A stretch of 64,000 nucleotides of DNA, from the NCBI RefSeq assembly GCF_000496835.1, contig NZ_KI543236.1:1342748-1406747 (forward strand), given 5' to 3'. How positions within the stretch are numbered: position 1 is the stretch's first letter; each line of letters starts with the position of its first letter. This document shows, one piece after another, positions 18,049 through 26,845 of this stretch. The position numbers and the translations under genes are program-made. The notes beneath the pieces were generated by a model that ran no database searches, was not told the origin of the DNA, and saw only the letters and a list, made by a program, of their open reading frames with translations. This stretch comes from Thalassobacillus devorans MSP14. GTDB taxonomy: Bacteria; Bacillota; Bacilli; Bacillales; Halobacillaceae.

Positions 18049-18245
18049 ATCATCCCGTTTTGTCATAAACACTACTATTTTGAGTCTTTTAAGTGCAGTT
18101 CATACGAGGCCAAGTGTATAAACGCTTTTTAGTGATTTACCCTGATGCTTCTCGTCATAGAAAGCATGCGACTTCTGTGACCCTGGCAGGGTAGCCACAG
18201 CCAGTCCACCAATACCTGTGCACTTTTAAAACCATTCTTATACCA
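18049..18245. other. Intergenic region with no recognised gene (site where folE would be)
   Basis: Together with the flanking promoter and terminator this fills the 300-base hbs-mtrB gap. I see no folE remnant, no ribosome site and no plausible small frame. Short palindromes occur (ACCCTG/CAGGGT around 18180-18195 and GATGCTT/AAGCATG around 18150-18176), with no T tract. Confidence 0.6.
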
Positions 18246-18275
18246 TGAAAAAAGGGTGCACATATGGCACCCTTT
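18246..18275 (-). terminator. Terminator of hbs
   Basis: Perfect nine-base stem AAAGGGTGC (18251-18259) with GCACCCTTT (18267-18275), then a T run on the minus strand. Confidence 0.9.
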
Positions 18276-18297
18276 CCCACTTGCCCTATGTAGGAGA

Positions 18298-18570
18298 TTA
18301 CTTAACAGCATCCTTAAGGGCTTTACCTGGTTTAAATGCTGGGACTTTGCTGGCAGAAATTTCAATTTCTTCACCAGTTTGCGGGTTACGGCCTTTACGG
18401 GCAGCACGCTCGCGTACTTCAAAGTTCCCGAAACCAATCAATTGTACTTTGTCACCATCTTTAAGTGAATCCATGATTGATTCAAATACGGAATCAACTG
18501 CTTTTGTAGCATCCTTTTTAGAAAGATCAGCTTTTTCAGAAACAGTGTTGATTAGATCTGTCTTGTTCAT
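18298..18570 (-). CDS. hbs: DNA-binding protein HU
   Basis: The 90-residue nucleoid protein HU. It begins [21 protein letters not shown] and has the DNA-binding arm [21 protein letters not shown]. The upstream frame extension to 18618 is not used: AGGAGGTGAATATC directly precedes the ATG at 18570. Transcribed alone from its own promoter and terminator. Confidence 0.98.
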   Translation of the reverse strand: MNKTDLINTVSEKADLSKKDATKAVDSVFESIMDSLKDGDKVQLIGFGNFEVRERAARKGRNPQTGEEIEISASKVPAFKPGKALKDAVK

Positions 18571-18680
18571 GATATTCACCTCCTCTCGGGCGGATAATCC
18601 ATTCACAAAGCTTTCCAATTCAGGAGCCCTGGAACATTTAATTTGAACAAGCTGTCATCATTGATTTGATGACATGCCTT

Positions 18681-18709
18681 ATATTAAACGAGATTTCAGT
18701 GAAATTCAA
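18681..18709 (-). promoter_or_regulatory. Sigma-A promoter of hbs
   Basis: Minus-strand TTGAAT (18709-18704), 17-base spacer, TAATAT (18686-18681). It leaves a leader of about 100 bases before hbs, containing a TGTCATCA/TGATGACA inverted repeat. Confidence 0.6.
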
Positions 18710-18923
18710 TAGAGAAGTGCACTAAAACCGCTTAATACCGCAATTTCTATCGGTTCTCAACCGTTACGGTACATGAAGCGTACCATATTCAAAATCAGGA
18801 TGCAAGAAACGCGCAACCATTGGTATGACAAGGTTTATGCGGTTTTTAATAAAGGCTCTCTACGGTATTACGACATATCGCTTCCTTTCTCCTGCAAAAA
18901 CGAAAAAAATATTTTTAAACACA
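18710..18923. other. Intergenic region between spoIVA and hbs, nothing assigned
   Basis: AT-rich sequence with a small CGGTT/AACCG hairpin near 18752-18764. A 60-codon plus-strand frame at 18773 has no ribosome site and no family likeness, so I do not call a gene. Confidence 0.6.
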
Positions 18924-18952
18924 TAAAAAAACGGCCCTTTCAAGAGCCGTTA
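18924..18952 (-). terminator. Terminator of spoIVA
   Basis: AACGGCCC/GAGCCGTT stem overlapping the last codons and stop of spoIVA, followed on the minus strand by TTTTTTT. Confidence 0.85.
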
Positions 18953-20428
18953 TAGTATGATTGCTATCATTCCACCTGAACCTTCGTTGATGATTCTCTC
19001 CAATGTTTCTTTTAATTTGTATCTTGCATTTTCCGGCATCAATGATAATTTCGCCTGAATTCCTTCTCGCACGATCGAACTGAGTGACCGTCCGAAAATG
19101 TCGGAGTTCCAAATCGACAATGGATCTTCTTCAAAGTCCTGCATCAAGTACCTGACCAGTTCTTCACTTTGTTTCTCAGTACCGATAATCGGAGAAAACT
19201 CAGAGTGGACATCGACTTTCACCATATGGATAGATGGCGCGACAGCCTTCAGTCTAACACCGAATCTCGAACCCTGGCGGATGATTTCAGGTTCTTCGAG
19301 TGCCATATCATGTAAGGTAGGGGCCGCAATACCGTATCCGGTCTGCTTCACCATATTCAGCGCTTCAGCTACTTGGTCATACTCTCTCTTTGCGTGAGAA
19401 AAATCCTGCATGATTTGCAGCAAATGATCCTTACCCCGAATGTCTTCACCTACAATCTCTTTTAATACTACATCATATAATTGATCAGGTGCCTGTAAGT
19501 CAATTTCAGCAACGCCTTCACCCAGCTCCATACCTGATAAATTCGCTTTCGAAATATATTCATAGTCATCGAAATTACCGACAACACGGCTGACATCACG
19601 GAGACGTTTAATATCTTGAACGGTTTCTTCAATCGCTGATTGGAAATTATTCCTGAGCCAATGCCCTTCTTCCAAAACCATTACCCAGCTTGGGAGATTG
19701 ACATTCACTTCAAGCACAGGGAATTCGTAAAGTGCTTCCCTGAGGACACTATTGACATCCTCTTCACGCATTCCTTCCACTGACAAAGCAAGTACTGGAA
19801 TATCATATTTCTCACTGAGTTGATCGCGGAGGATTTCTGTATCCTTATGGTAAGGCTGAACTGAGTTGACAATCATAATAAACGGTTTTCCGACTTCTTT
19901 CATTTCCTCGACAATGCGCTCTTCCGCTTCTACATAGTCACTACGTTCAATTTCACCGATCGTTCCATCGGTGGTAACCACTACACCGATTGTGGAATGA
20001 TCCTGAATGACTTTTCGCGTTCCGATTTCCGCTGCTTCATGGAAAGGGATAGCCTCTTCATACCACGGAGTATTGATCATACGAGGTCCATTTTCATCCT
20101 CATACCCCACCGCTCCACTCACTGCATACCCGACACAATCAACCAGCCTGACATTGACATCTAATCCTTCTTCTACCTCTACTGATACTGCCTGGTTAGG
20201 TACAAACTTAGGTTCTGTCGTCATGATGGTTTTTCCAGCTGCACTTTGTGGGAGTTCATCCATTGCCCGCTCCCGATCTGCTTCGTTAGCCATTTGCGGG
20301 AGAACCACCAATTCCATGAATTTCTTGATGAAGGTTGATTTACCTGTACGGACCGCCCCGACAACACCCAGATAAATATCTCCATTCGTCCGTTTGGAAA
20401 TATCTTTGAAAATATCGACTTTTTCCAA
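18950..20428 (-). CDS. spoIVA: Stage IV sporulation protein A, coat ATPase
   Basis: The morphogenetic ATPase that polymerises on the forespore surface as the coat basement layer. It is 492 residues long, exactly the B. subtilis length, if translation starts at the TTG at 20428, which lies eight bases after AGGAGG. The Walker A motif is GAVRTGKST (24-32), and the highly conserved C-terminus GSGGMIAIIL is intact. A sigma-E promoter is visible upstream, in agreement with mother-cell expression. The in-frame ATG at 20458 would add ten residues that the family lacks. Confidence 0.97.
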   Translation of the reverse strand: MEKVDIFKDISKRTNGDIYLGVVGAVRTGKSTFIKKFMELVVLPQMANEADRERAMDELPQSAAGKTIMTTEPKFVPNQAVSVEVEEGLDVNVRLVDCVGYAVSGAVGYEDENGPRMINTPWYEEAIPFHEAAEIGTRKVIQDHSTIGVVVTTDGTIGEIERSDYVEAEERIVEEMKEVGKPFIMIVNSVQPYHKDTEILRDQLSEKYDIPVLALSVEGMREEDVNSVLREALYEFPVLEVNVNLPSWVMVLEEGHWLRNNFQSAIEETVQDIKRLRDVSRVVGNFDDYEYISKANLSGMELGEGVAEIDLQAPDQLYDVVLKEIVGEDIRGKDHLLQIMQDFSHAKREYDQVAEALNMVKQTGYGIAAPTLHDMALEEPEIIRQGSRFGVRLKAVAPSIHMVKVDVHSEFSPIIGTEKQSEELVRYLMQDFEEDPLSIWNSDIFGRSLSSIVREGIQAKLSLMPENARYKLKETLERIINEGSGGMIAIIL

Positions 20429-20485
20429 AAGATCCCCTCCTGATCTGCCTCGACTCATAAAACTTATACGAGCTATGACATTATG

Positions 20486-20515
20486 ATTCTATGTCGTTGT
20501 CCTAATAGAATATGA
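20486..20515 (-). promoter_or_regulatory. Sigma-E promoter of spoIVA
   Basis: Minus-strand TCATATT (20515-20509), 15-base spacer, CATAGAAT (20493-20486), a close match to the mother-cell sigma-E consensus and about 60 bases before the TTG start. Confidence 0.75.
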
Positions 20516-20544
20516 CTGATTTTTTGCGTTTTTACATTGAGAGA

Positions 20545-20596
20545 CAAAAAAAGCATAAGAAACTGGCGATATGGTTCCTTCCAGTCTCTTATGCTT
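20545..20596 (-). terminator. Terminator of yphF
   Basis: Long stem AAGCATAAGA-ACTGG with CCAGT-TCTTATGCTT and a T run on the minus strand (complement of 20545-20550), about 20 bases after the yphF stop. Confidence 0.88.
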
Positions 20597-20614
20597 ATGA
20601 AATGATCGTTTCCT

Positions 20615-21334
20615 CTATGCCTCCGACATGAAAATAGGCTCCCCGTCCTCTATGGTGTATGCCGGAGAATAAACGGGGACAAATGGAGAATGATTCACCA
20701 AAAGATAGCGAATATCATCCCCTTTTTTATAGGAATGCTCCTTGTTCTTTAAAAAGTTGTACAGGTCTTTCCGGTAATCAATCAGAAGATCACCGTTACC
20801 TTTGATATATACCGGCAATGGCTCGTGGCTATAAGGACTCGTAACCGTCATTGGGGCATCTAAACCGAGTTTCTTATAATCCAAATCATATATACCTTGA
20901 GCCACTTGGGATTTATATGGAAGATACTGGTTGTTTTGCTGATAACGATTGATATCATAACGCAAAGAACGGAGCTGTTCCGTCATACGCAAATCTATCA
21001 ATTTAACCGTCGGATCATCCTCAGGGTGTATTAATACATACTGGTATACTCCCCCGTTTTCGAAAGCATTTCCCGGTATTTCTGAAATAAGGCGTTTTTC
21101 TTTCAGCTTCTTAAAATCAATCACATACTTTTGAAAAATGGGAGTGTCTTCACCTTTTGTTTTAATCGGCAGTAAACCATTTTCCTGCTCACGATAGCTG
21201 TCTATTGCCCGTTGTACATTTTCCAGTTGTACCTCGCTCGGTATACTATTTTTTGATAAGCGGTTCTCAGGATAAAGACATCCTGTAAGCAGCAGTAATA
21301 TGAACAATCCAGCCAAAAATATTTTGAGCTTCAC
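20615..21334 (-). CDS. yphF: YphF lipoprotein
   Basis: A 239-residue secreted lipoprotein with signal peptide and lipobox LLTGC (Cys19). The mature part is a single soluble domain with repeated KLKEKRLISEIPGNAF-type segments. Position next to yphE and spoIVA and length agree with YphF of B. subtilis, which is a sporulation-associated protein of unknown function. Start codon GTG after GGGAGGG. Confidence 0.8.
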   Translation of the reverse strand: MKLKIFLAGLFILLLLTGCLYPENRLSKNSIPSEVQLENVQRAIDSYREQENGLLPIKTKGEDTPIFQKYVIDFKKLKEKRLISEIPGNAFENGGVYQYVLIHPEDDPTVKLIDLRMTEQLRSLRYDINRYQQNNQYLPYKSQVAQGIYDLDYKKLGLDAPMTVTSPYSHEPLPVYIKGNGDLLIDYRKDLYNFLKNKEHSYKKGDDIRYLLVNHSPFVPVYSPAYTIEDGEPIFMSEA

Positions 21335-21357
21335 TTTTTACCCTCCCTTGCCAGACA

Positions 21358-21555
21358 TCATCCGGTGGGTCCACTGAAAACAATGTAAAATATTATAAGA
21401 CCTGCCAGGATCATGAATATGTATGCAAATGCCGCGACAATTCCTGCTAAGATTCCCTTAAGCTTATAACGGCTCAACATGATAAGACCGATTGCGAGAA
21501 ACATGAAAATGATACCAGCAAAGGATATATACATATTCAACATAGACAATGACAT
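21358..21555 (-). CDS. yphE: YphE, DUF2768 small membrane protein
   Basis: A 65-residue protein with two membrane helices (about 8-27 and 33-58). It matches the DUF2768/YphE family in sequence and place, just ahead of yphF. Function unknown. An extended -10 promoter lies about 40 bases upstream. Confidence 0.85.
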   Translation of the reverse strand: MSLSMLNMYISFAGIIFMFLAIGLIMLSRYKLKGILAGIVAAFAYIFMILAGLIIFYIVFSGPTG

Positions 21556-21595
21556 GCTATTTCCCCCTATTGATACTCTGTTATTTACCTCAGGT

Positions 21596-21604
21596 ATTAT
21601 ATCA
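21596..21604 (-). promoter_or_regulatory. Extended -10 promoter of yphE-yphF
   Basis: Minus-strand TGATATAAT, a perfect TATAAT with the TGn extension. No good -35 is seen (nearest TGGATT, spacing 16). Confidence 0.5.
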
Positions 21605-21838
21605 TAATGCTTGTCCGAATCCAGTAAATTCGCATAAGAAAGGAGACTGTATCAAAGTGATGATGTGAATTTCTCTTTCTATACCGGTTTTGTTAATAGA
21701 CCAGTTCATTCTCATCATATACCTTGTTACAGCCCCGCGACTAAATAATCCCCAATGGCAGCTCAAATAGAATGGTTGCTGCGAGTTATCTTATGCAGTT
21801 GATGGTATGCCCGTATCCTCACGCGCCCAACCACAGTT
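21605..21838. other. Intergenic region downstream of spoVIF, nothing assigned
   Basis: About 230 bases with no plausible gene and no clear terminator, although the gpsA-spoVIF transcript must end or pass through here. The only dyad is a weak CTGC/GCAG pair near 21778-21797. Confidence 0.5.
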
Positions 21839-22099
21839 TCATTTTTTAAATAATTGATTCAGACTGTTCATATCAAGCGGCATATTTTGATTAATGATCG
21901 CCTTCACGATTTTATCCTCTTTCTCTTTCGAAACAGGTTTATTAGCCATCCTGGATAATTGTCTGACTAGATTCCGAATCGTCTTTTCATCTGACAAGTC
22001 TGCACTTTTGACAGAATCTGCTACTTTAAATATTTCATCGGGCGATACATTCGATTTCTTTTGAATTTGATCGAATAGATTTCTCTGAAAATCACTCAC
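21839..22099 (-). CDS. spoVIF: Stage VI sporulation protein F
   Basis: An 86-residue protein matching SpoVIF: FDQIQKKSNVSPDEIFKVADSVKSADL, RQLSRMANKPVSKEKE, and a C-terminal NQLFKK. SpoVIF supports GerR-dependent late coat gene expression in the mother cell. The GTG at 22099 follows GAGGAGG by eight bases; an upstream extension to 22165 is unlikely. In B. subtilis spoVIF (yjcC) is elsewhere; here it follows gpsA. Confidence 0.88.
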   Translation of the reverse strand: MSDFQRNLFDQIQKKSNVSPDEIFKVADSVKSADLSDEKTIRNLVRQLSRMANKPVSKEKEDKIVKAIINQNMPLDMNSLNQLFKK

Positions 22100-22177
22100 T
22101 AAGTGTCCCTCCTCGTGCATAACATTCAACATATCATATGCACAAAAGGTAGGATTGTGAGGCATTACAAAAAAGGA

Positions 22178-23212
22178 TTATGATCGTTCGCCCAGTATAT
22201 TACTTAACTCTTCCATTTCATGACGGCGTCCTCTTGTCATCAACTGATCGACAACATCTTTAGGTTTTTCTCCTTCGAATAAGATTCTATAGAGTCCATT
22301 GGTAATTGGCATCTCCACCGATTGCTCTTTGGAAAACTGATAGGCTGCTTTTGTGGTTCTGACTCCTTCCACCACCATTCCCATCTTATCCAATACTTCG
22401 TCCAGGTCGTTTCCTTTCCCTAACAGGTTTCCGGCACGCCAGTTTCTGCTGTGATGACTGGTACAGGTTACAATCAGATCTCCTACTCCTGATAACCCCG
22501 CGAACGTCAAAGGGTTAGCACCCATTGATGTGCCAAGTCTCGTAATTTCCGCCAATCCCCGGGTGATTAAGGCGGCTTTAGCATTGTCGCCATAACCAAG
22601 CCCATCAGAAATACCCGCACCAAGAGCGATAATATTTTTAAGTGCCCCGCCTAATTCCACACCGACAAGATCCGGCGAGGTATACACGCGAAATTTTTCA
22701 TTGATGAACAAGTCCTGGACAAGCTCTGCCTGTTTCAAATTTTCAGAGGAGACGGTAACCGTTGTCGGTTGACGCAAACTTACTTCCTCAGCATGACTCG
22801 GACCGGAGAGGACTACAATCGCATTATACAACTCTCCTGGAAGTTCTTCTGCAATCACTTCCGAAACACGTTTATAAGTAGAAGGTTCAATCCCTTTGGA
22901 TGCATGAGTGATTGTCACAGGATGATCGATTACTTGTTTCAGTTCCTGACAAACTTCACGCATCGCCTTGGTCGGCACCACCAGAATTATATGGGAAACG
23001 TCTTTTACTGCTTCTTTCAGGTTATGAAAAGCTGTTATGGATTCTGGAAGCGTAATCCCCTCGAGATACTTTTCATTCGTATGTGTATTATTTATTTCTT
23101 CTGCCTGCTTCTGCCGGTGAGTCCATAATCTAACATCATGATCATTATCAGCGAGCACAAGTGCTAAAGCGGTCCCCCAGCTACCTGCTCCTATGACAGC
23201 GATTTTTTCCAT
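22178..23212 (-). CDS. gpsA: NAD(P)-dependent glycerol-3-phosphate dehydrogenase
   Basis: A 344-residue enzyme reducing dihydroxyacetone phosphate to sn-glycerol 3-phosphate for phospholipid synthesis. NAD(P) motif GAGSWGTA (7-14), catalytic Lys in ALKNIIALGAG and the substrate loop GLGYGDNAKAALITRG are all present. It follows der by 15 bases. Confidence 0.97.
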   Translation of the reverse strand: MEKIAVIGAGSWGTALALVLADNDHDVRLWTHRQKQAEEINNTHTNEKYLEGITLPESITAFHNLKEAVKDVSHIILVVPTKAMREVCQELKQVIDHPVTITHASKGIEPSTYKRVSEVIAEELPGELYNAIVVLSGPSHAEEVSLRQPTTVTVSSENLKQAELVQDLFINEKFRVYTSPDLVGVELGGALKNIIALGAGISDGLGYGDNAKAALITRGLAEITRLGTSMGANPLTFAGLSGVGDLIVTCTSHHSRNWRAGNLLGKGNDLDEVLDKMGMVVEGVRTTKAAYQFSKEQSVEMPITNGLYRILFEGEKPKDVVDQLMTRGRRHEMEELSNILGERS

Positions 23213-23227
23213 TATTTTACCCCTTTC

Positions 23228-24538
23228 TTAATTTCGTTTTCTAGCGAATATCTTTATTGGAGTGCCTTCGAAACCAAAAGCTTCCCGGATCCGATTTTCT
23301 AAGAAACGCTCATAAGAGAAGTGCATCAATTCTGGTTCATTGACAAATACGACAAAGCTCGGAGGCTTTATCGAGACCTGGGCAGCATAAAACACTTTCA
23401 GCCGCTGGCCTTTAACCGTGGGAGCAGGGTTCATTGCCAATGCATCCATAATTACTTCATTCAACACATTGGTCTGTACCCTTTTTGCATGATTCTCACT
23501 CGCCTTCAGCACTTGAGGAAGCAGCGTATGAATACGTTTCTTTGTTTTTGCAGATAAAAATACAATTGGAGCGTAATCTAAATATTGAAAATGAGCACGC
23601 ACCTTTTGTTCGAACTCTTTCATCGTTTTCTCATCTGTTTCTACTGTATCCCATTTGTTCACTACGATAATAACCGCTTTTCCTGCTTCATGTGCGTATC
23701 CGGCGATCTTTTTATCCTGCTCGATGATTCCTTCCTCAGCATCAATCAAGGCCAGTACCACATCCGAACGTTCAATCGCTTTCAAAGCCCGCAGGATGCT
23801 ATATTTCTCTGTTGTTTCATAAATTTTCCCTTTTTTCCTCATTCCAGCCGTATCGATAATGACAAAGTCCCTGTCTTCTTTTTTAAACGGGGTATCTATC
23901 GCATCGCGAGTTGTACCGGCTATATCACTAACTATCACCCGTTCCTGCCCAAGCAGCGCGTTCACCAGAGAGGATTTACCCACATTCGGTCTTCCAATCA
24001 AACTGAAGCGAATCGTTAAATCATCTTCCTCTTCAAAACTTTTCTCAGGAAAATGACTGACAACCGCATCCAGCATGTCCCCTAATCCTAATCCGTGAGT
24101 TCCGGAGATCGGGTACGGTTCACCAAACCCAAGGGAGTAAAACTCATATATATTTTCTCTCATTTCAGGGTTGTCTACTTTATTGACAGCAAGCACTACC
24201 GGCTTATTTGATTTGTAGAGGATTTTTGCTACTTCGTCATCAGCACCGGTGATTCCATCCCGGCCATTCACCATGAATATGATGACATCTGCCTCGTCAA
24301 TAGCTACCTGAGCCTGTTCGCGCATTTGCACAAGCAGAGGCTCATCTCCTATTTCAATTCCACCTGTATCGATGATATTGAAGGTAGTATTAAGCCATTC
24401 CCCTTGTGCATAGATACGATCACGCGTCACCCCGGGGATATCTTCTACAATAGAAATTCTTTCACCGACTAACCGGTTGAATATCGTTGATTTACCTACA
24501 TTCGGTCTGCCTACAATGGCTACGACTGATTTTCTCAT
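23228..24538 (-). CDS. der: Ribosome-assembly GTPase Der (EngA)
   Basis: A 436-residue tandem GTPase needed for 50S subunit maturation. G1 motifs occur twice, GRPNVGKS (10-17) and again near residue 183, with DTGG and DTAG switch motifs and a C-terminal KH-like domain. The ATG at 24538 follows AAAGGATG and gives exactly the family length; an extension to 24583 is not used. Confidence 0.97.
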   Translation of the reverse strand: MRKSVVAIVGRPNVGKSTIFNRLVGERISIVEDIPGVTRDRIYAQGEWLNTTFNIIDTGGIEIGDEPLLVQMREQAQVAIDEADVIIFMVNGRDGITGADDEVAKILYKSNKPVVLAVNKVDNPEMRENIYEFYSLGFGEPYPISGTHGLGLGDMLDAVVSHFPEKSFEEEDDLTIRFSLIGRPNVGKSSLVNALLGQERVIVSDIAGTTRDAIDTPFKKEDRDFVIIDTAGMRKKGKIYETTEKYSILRALKAIERSDVVLALIDAEEGIIEQDKKIAGYAHEAGKAVIIVVNKWDTVETDEKTMKEFEQKVRAHFQYLDYAPIVFLSAKTKKRIHTLLPQVLKASENHAKRVQTNVLNEVIMDALAMNPAPTVKGQRLKVFYAAQVSIKPPSFVVFVNEPELMHFSYERFLENRIREAFGFEGTPIKIFARKRN

Positions 24539-24605
24539 GAAAGGTACATCCTTTCTGCCTGGCATATTTATTATTTTTATCATATAAGTGGTAATTCTGA
24601 AAAGT

Positions 24606-24674
24606 AAAAAAACTGTTCACTCAGCCGGCATATTCACAACTTCATTCCGCCTGCCGCCGAACAGCAGCTTTTTT
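24606..24674. terminator. Bidirectional terminator-like structured element
   Basis: CTGTTC (24612-) pairs with GAACAG (-24665) and an inner GCCGGCA with TGCCGCC (one mismatch), enclosing a long loop. It is flanked by AAAAAAA on the left and TTTTTT on the right, so U tracts follow on both strands. Confidence 0.5.
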
Positions 24675-24693
24675 ATCGCTTTTATAAAGCATT

Positions 24694-24793
24694 AAAAAAA
24701 GGAGGGTCCATCAAGGAATGATTAACCATACTGAAAGAGTTAAGCATGGTGGAGTCATCCTTGTGTTTGAGTCAACCCCCCTGACTGACTTTT
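24694..24793 (-). terminator. Complex branched terminator after the YIEGIA gene cluster
   Basis: On the minus strand the segment begins AGGGGGGT and closes with ACCCTCCT followed by TTTTTTT. Inside, CAAGGATGA/TCATTCCTTG and ACCATGCTTAA/TTCAGTATGGT form a second long imperfect hairpin. Nested pairing plus a T run indicates a terminator, but it is larger than usual and could have another RNA role. A 31-codon plus-strand frame (24718-24813) overlaps it. Confidence 0.5.
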
Positions 24794-24878
24794 CATTTAA
24801 CCTTGTGATGTAAAGCAATGCTTTTCACACATTATACGTAACTATTCTAGCAAACAAGTGGTCTTGAAACAATCTTTT

Positions 24879-25070
24879 TCAGTGTTTTACGATGATATAA
24901 AGGTCTTTGCTGAGGGCATGAGCGATTCCGTCAATGATCGCTTCCAAGTTAGCAGCCACTTTTTCCATCTCTTCACGGGTATCGCAGTAGAAAATCGGCA
25001 TGCCGCCTCCAACCCTCTCTCTTGATTGGTCCGTGGTAATGGCAGCCAGGATCGCTTTTTCCAATTTCAT
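24879..25070 (-). CDS. Small partner protein of YIEGIA (capping complex subunit)
   Basis: A 63-residue soluble protein ending IIVKH, with the central GGGMPIFYCDTREEMEKVA. It overlaps the YIEGIA gene by four bases (ATGA), so the two are translationally coupled. The sequence agrees with the small family annotated as capping complex subunit for YIEGIA in spore formers. A role in sporulation is inferred from the partner. Confidence 0.75.
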   Translation of the reverse strand: MKLEKAILAAITTDQSRERVGGGMPIFYCDTREEMEKVAANLEAIIDGIAHALSKDLYIIVKH

Positions 25071-25960
25071 TGTTTCTTACCCTCCATTTCCGGACGCGAC
25101 TCATAAGGCATCCGAATAGCATTCTCCAAGACAGGAACAGCCCCGATCGTCTTTATCGCACGGTCAAGGTCCTTATCCTGGGGGAGGATGAAAACACCGA
25201 TCCTGCCATCATCCAGATCCCGCTTGATCAAGGGGACCAATGCTGGAGTGCCGGAATCTCTAAAAACCCCCAAGGTCACAGAAACATCATGGAGAATTGC
25301 CTGCCTTTGTCCCAGGTTTGCAATGGTAGAGCGGACATTGAAGTTCTTAGGCTCTAAAATAAAGCCCATTCCGTAGCGTAAGATTTCTTCCTGCCTTTCC
25401 GGCAAACCTATGTTCATAATATAAATATTATCGACATATAGGCCGGCACCTTCAAAATGCGGCTCGGCATAGTTGATATGTACGATATCTTTTAAAGTGG
25501 AACCACTCATCAACTTCTTTGAAAGGAGATATAGGATGATAGCTGTAAGAATTGCTGCCCATACGTTAAAGGCCAAATAAGCCAGAGTTGATAACAGTGA
25601 GGTGATGATAACTATATAATTACGCCCCTCAAAGGCCACTGCGATACCTTCAATATAAGTATTTCCTCTCGGTACTAACTCGTATTCGTCCAATTCCGTC
25701 ATCGTGTTTCGCTCCATATTCCTCACCTCTCTGAATTGAGAAGCAGCAAGGGTCAGAAAGGTGACGGCGGTAAACTCTTTTTCCATTATTGACGGCACCG
25801 CGAATGTGCCAAGCGATGCAGCAATAAACCCTAATGAAATGTGAATGATTTTGCCATGCAAATAAGTCGGGTATTGACGATAATCTGTCCTTAGCATCAA
25901 CAGCCTCAATCCTGTACCGACAATAATGCCGAATATGATCGGATAAGTATATTCATTCAT
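25067..25960 (-). CDS. seaA: YIEGIA family sporulation membrane protein SeaA
   Basis: A 297-residue membrane protein carrying the eponymous YIEGIA motif (NTYIEGIAVAFEGRNY, about residues 97-112) between membrane segments, and a cytoplasmic C-terminal half with HINYAEPHFEGAGLYVDN. It corresponds to yphB (seaA) of B. subtilis, reported to act in envelope remodelling during engulfment. Overlaps yphA by four bases upstream and the small partner downstream. Confidence 0.85.
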   Translation of the reverse strand: MNEYTYPIIFGIIVGTGLRLLMLRTDYRQYPTYLHGKIIHISLGFIAASLGTFAVPSIMEKEFTAVTFLTLAASQFREVRNMERNTMTELDEYELVPRGNTYIEGIAVAFEGRNYIVIITSLLSTLAYLAFNVWAAILTAIILYLLSKKLMSGSTLKDIVHINYAEPHFEGAGLYVDNIYIMNIGLPERQEEILRYGMGFILEPKNFNVRSTIANLGQRQAILHDVSVTLGVFRDSGTPALVPLIKRDLDDGRIGVFILPQDKDLDRAIKTIGAVPVLENAIRMPYESRPEMEGKKQ

Positions 25961-26559
25961 GAATCAATTCTCTCCGTTCTCATTTTTATTTGGTTGGCTG
26001 CCTGTGTTACTTTTTGCTTACTCACCTGTAAGCCATGCACCAGAAGGAATATGAACATGCCTTTCATGATAAAGATTAGTTCACCCGTACTCCCGATCAC
26101 CTGGATAATGCCATACTGGTAAAGAAAATAGGAACGAATGAAACTCCCTGTAGAAGCAAAAAAGGTGAACATCATAATCCGATTACGCAACTGATTGTCC
26201 AGTAACTTAAACAGTAATACAGAAAGCATAATCAATAGGATATCCGTCGGAAATAAAGACCATACAGGGTTCACAAACATGAATAATTGGATTCCCGCAA
26301 GCATGAAACTGAATAAAATCATATATATCATCTGCAAGGATGTTACCCTGGCTTTCATCAGAAACCATAAAGCACCACTCCACATCAGGATAAAAGCCCA
26401 TGAAATGGCCACATCCTGGAGTTTGACATAATTGTCAGACAGAAAAATGAATCCTAGCAGACCAATTGAAAAAAACGGTCTCCACTCAATTTCATTATAA
26501 AAAAACACTACATATATCCAAATCATCCAGCTGATCCAATAAAAGACGGCCACATCCAT
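25957..26559 (-). CDS. yphA: YphA membrane protein
   Basis: A 200-residue protein with six or seven hydrophobic helices and a charged C-terminal tail. Length and position next to seaA match B. subtilis YphA (199 residues). Function unknown; co-transcription with seaA suggests a sporulation role. First gene of the yphA-seaA-small gene unit. Confidence 0.85.
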   Translation of the reverse strand: MDVAVFYWISWMIWIYVVFFYNEIEWRPFFSIGLLGFIFLSDNYVKLQDVAISWAFILMWSGALWFLMKARVTSLQMIYMILFSFMLAGIQLFMFVNPVWSLFPTDILLIMLSVLLFKLLDNQLRNRIMMFTFFASTGSFIRSYFLYQYGIIQVIGSTGELIFIMKGMFIFLLVHGLQVSKQKVTQAANQIKMRTERIDS

Positions 26560-26670
26560 ATTGCTTTACATCCCTTCTTTCTTACATTATGGATGGCTGT
26601 CCACCTATTTAAACCTCATAAGGAAAATTATAAAGGGGAATACTAAACGCTGAGATGAGGAGGGATAAAA

Positions 26671-26778
26671 ATGGGTAAGGATCGCCAGGAAAAGAAATTA
26701 CGGAAAGAAAGTCGTGTCGAATCAGACCGGGATGTCAGAACTCCCAAAAAAGGATCCACATCAGTTGAATCAAAGTGA
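26671..26778 (+). CDS. ypzI: YpzI family small protein
   Basis: A 35-residue protein starting MGKDRQEKKLRKESRVESDRD, the signature of the YpzI family, after a strong GAGGAGG ribosome site. Hydrophilic and strongly charged. It is divergent from yphA and ends inside the left arm of a perfect terminator. YpzI is a small sporulating-Bacillus protein of unknown function. Confidence 0.8.
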   Translation: MGKDRQEKKLRKESRVESDRDVRTPKKGSTSVESK

Positions 26779-26829
26779 AAAAAGCTGTCCCGGAAGGTTT
26801 TCTTCTCGGGACAGCTTTTTTCACTTTGA
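26770..26829. terminator. Perfect bidirectional terminator of ypzI and fni
   Basis: A 23-base perfect inverted repeat (26770-26792 with 26807-26829) around a 14-base loop: outer TCAAAGTG, then A6/T6, then GCTGTCCCG. The A/T tracts provide U runs for both convergent genes. Confidence 0.95.
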
Positions 26830-26845
26830 GGAAATAACTCAGACG

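Noticed and set aside
18129..18437. A 102-codon minus-strand frame that could be a folE remnant
   Set aside because: It overlaps hbs in another frame and the terminator; no GTP cyclohydrolase motif is present.
18773..18955. A plus-strand 60-codon frame between hbs and spoIVA
   Set aside because: No ribosome site, no family likeness, and it runs into the spoIVA terminator.
24718..24813. A 31-codon plus-strand frame in the der-YIEGIA gap
   Set aside because: The GGAGG site is about 12 bases away and the sequence forms nested hairpins ending in a minus-strand T run, so a terminator explains it better.
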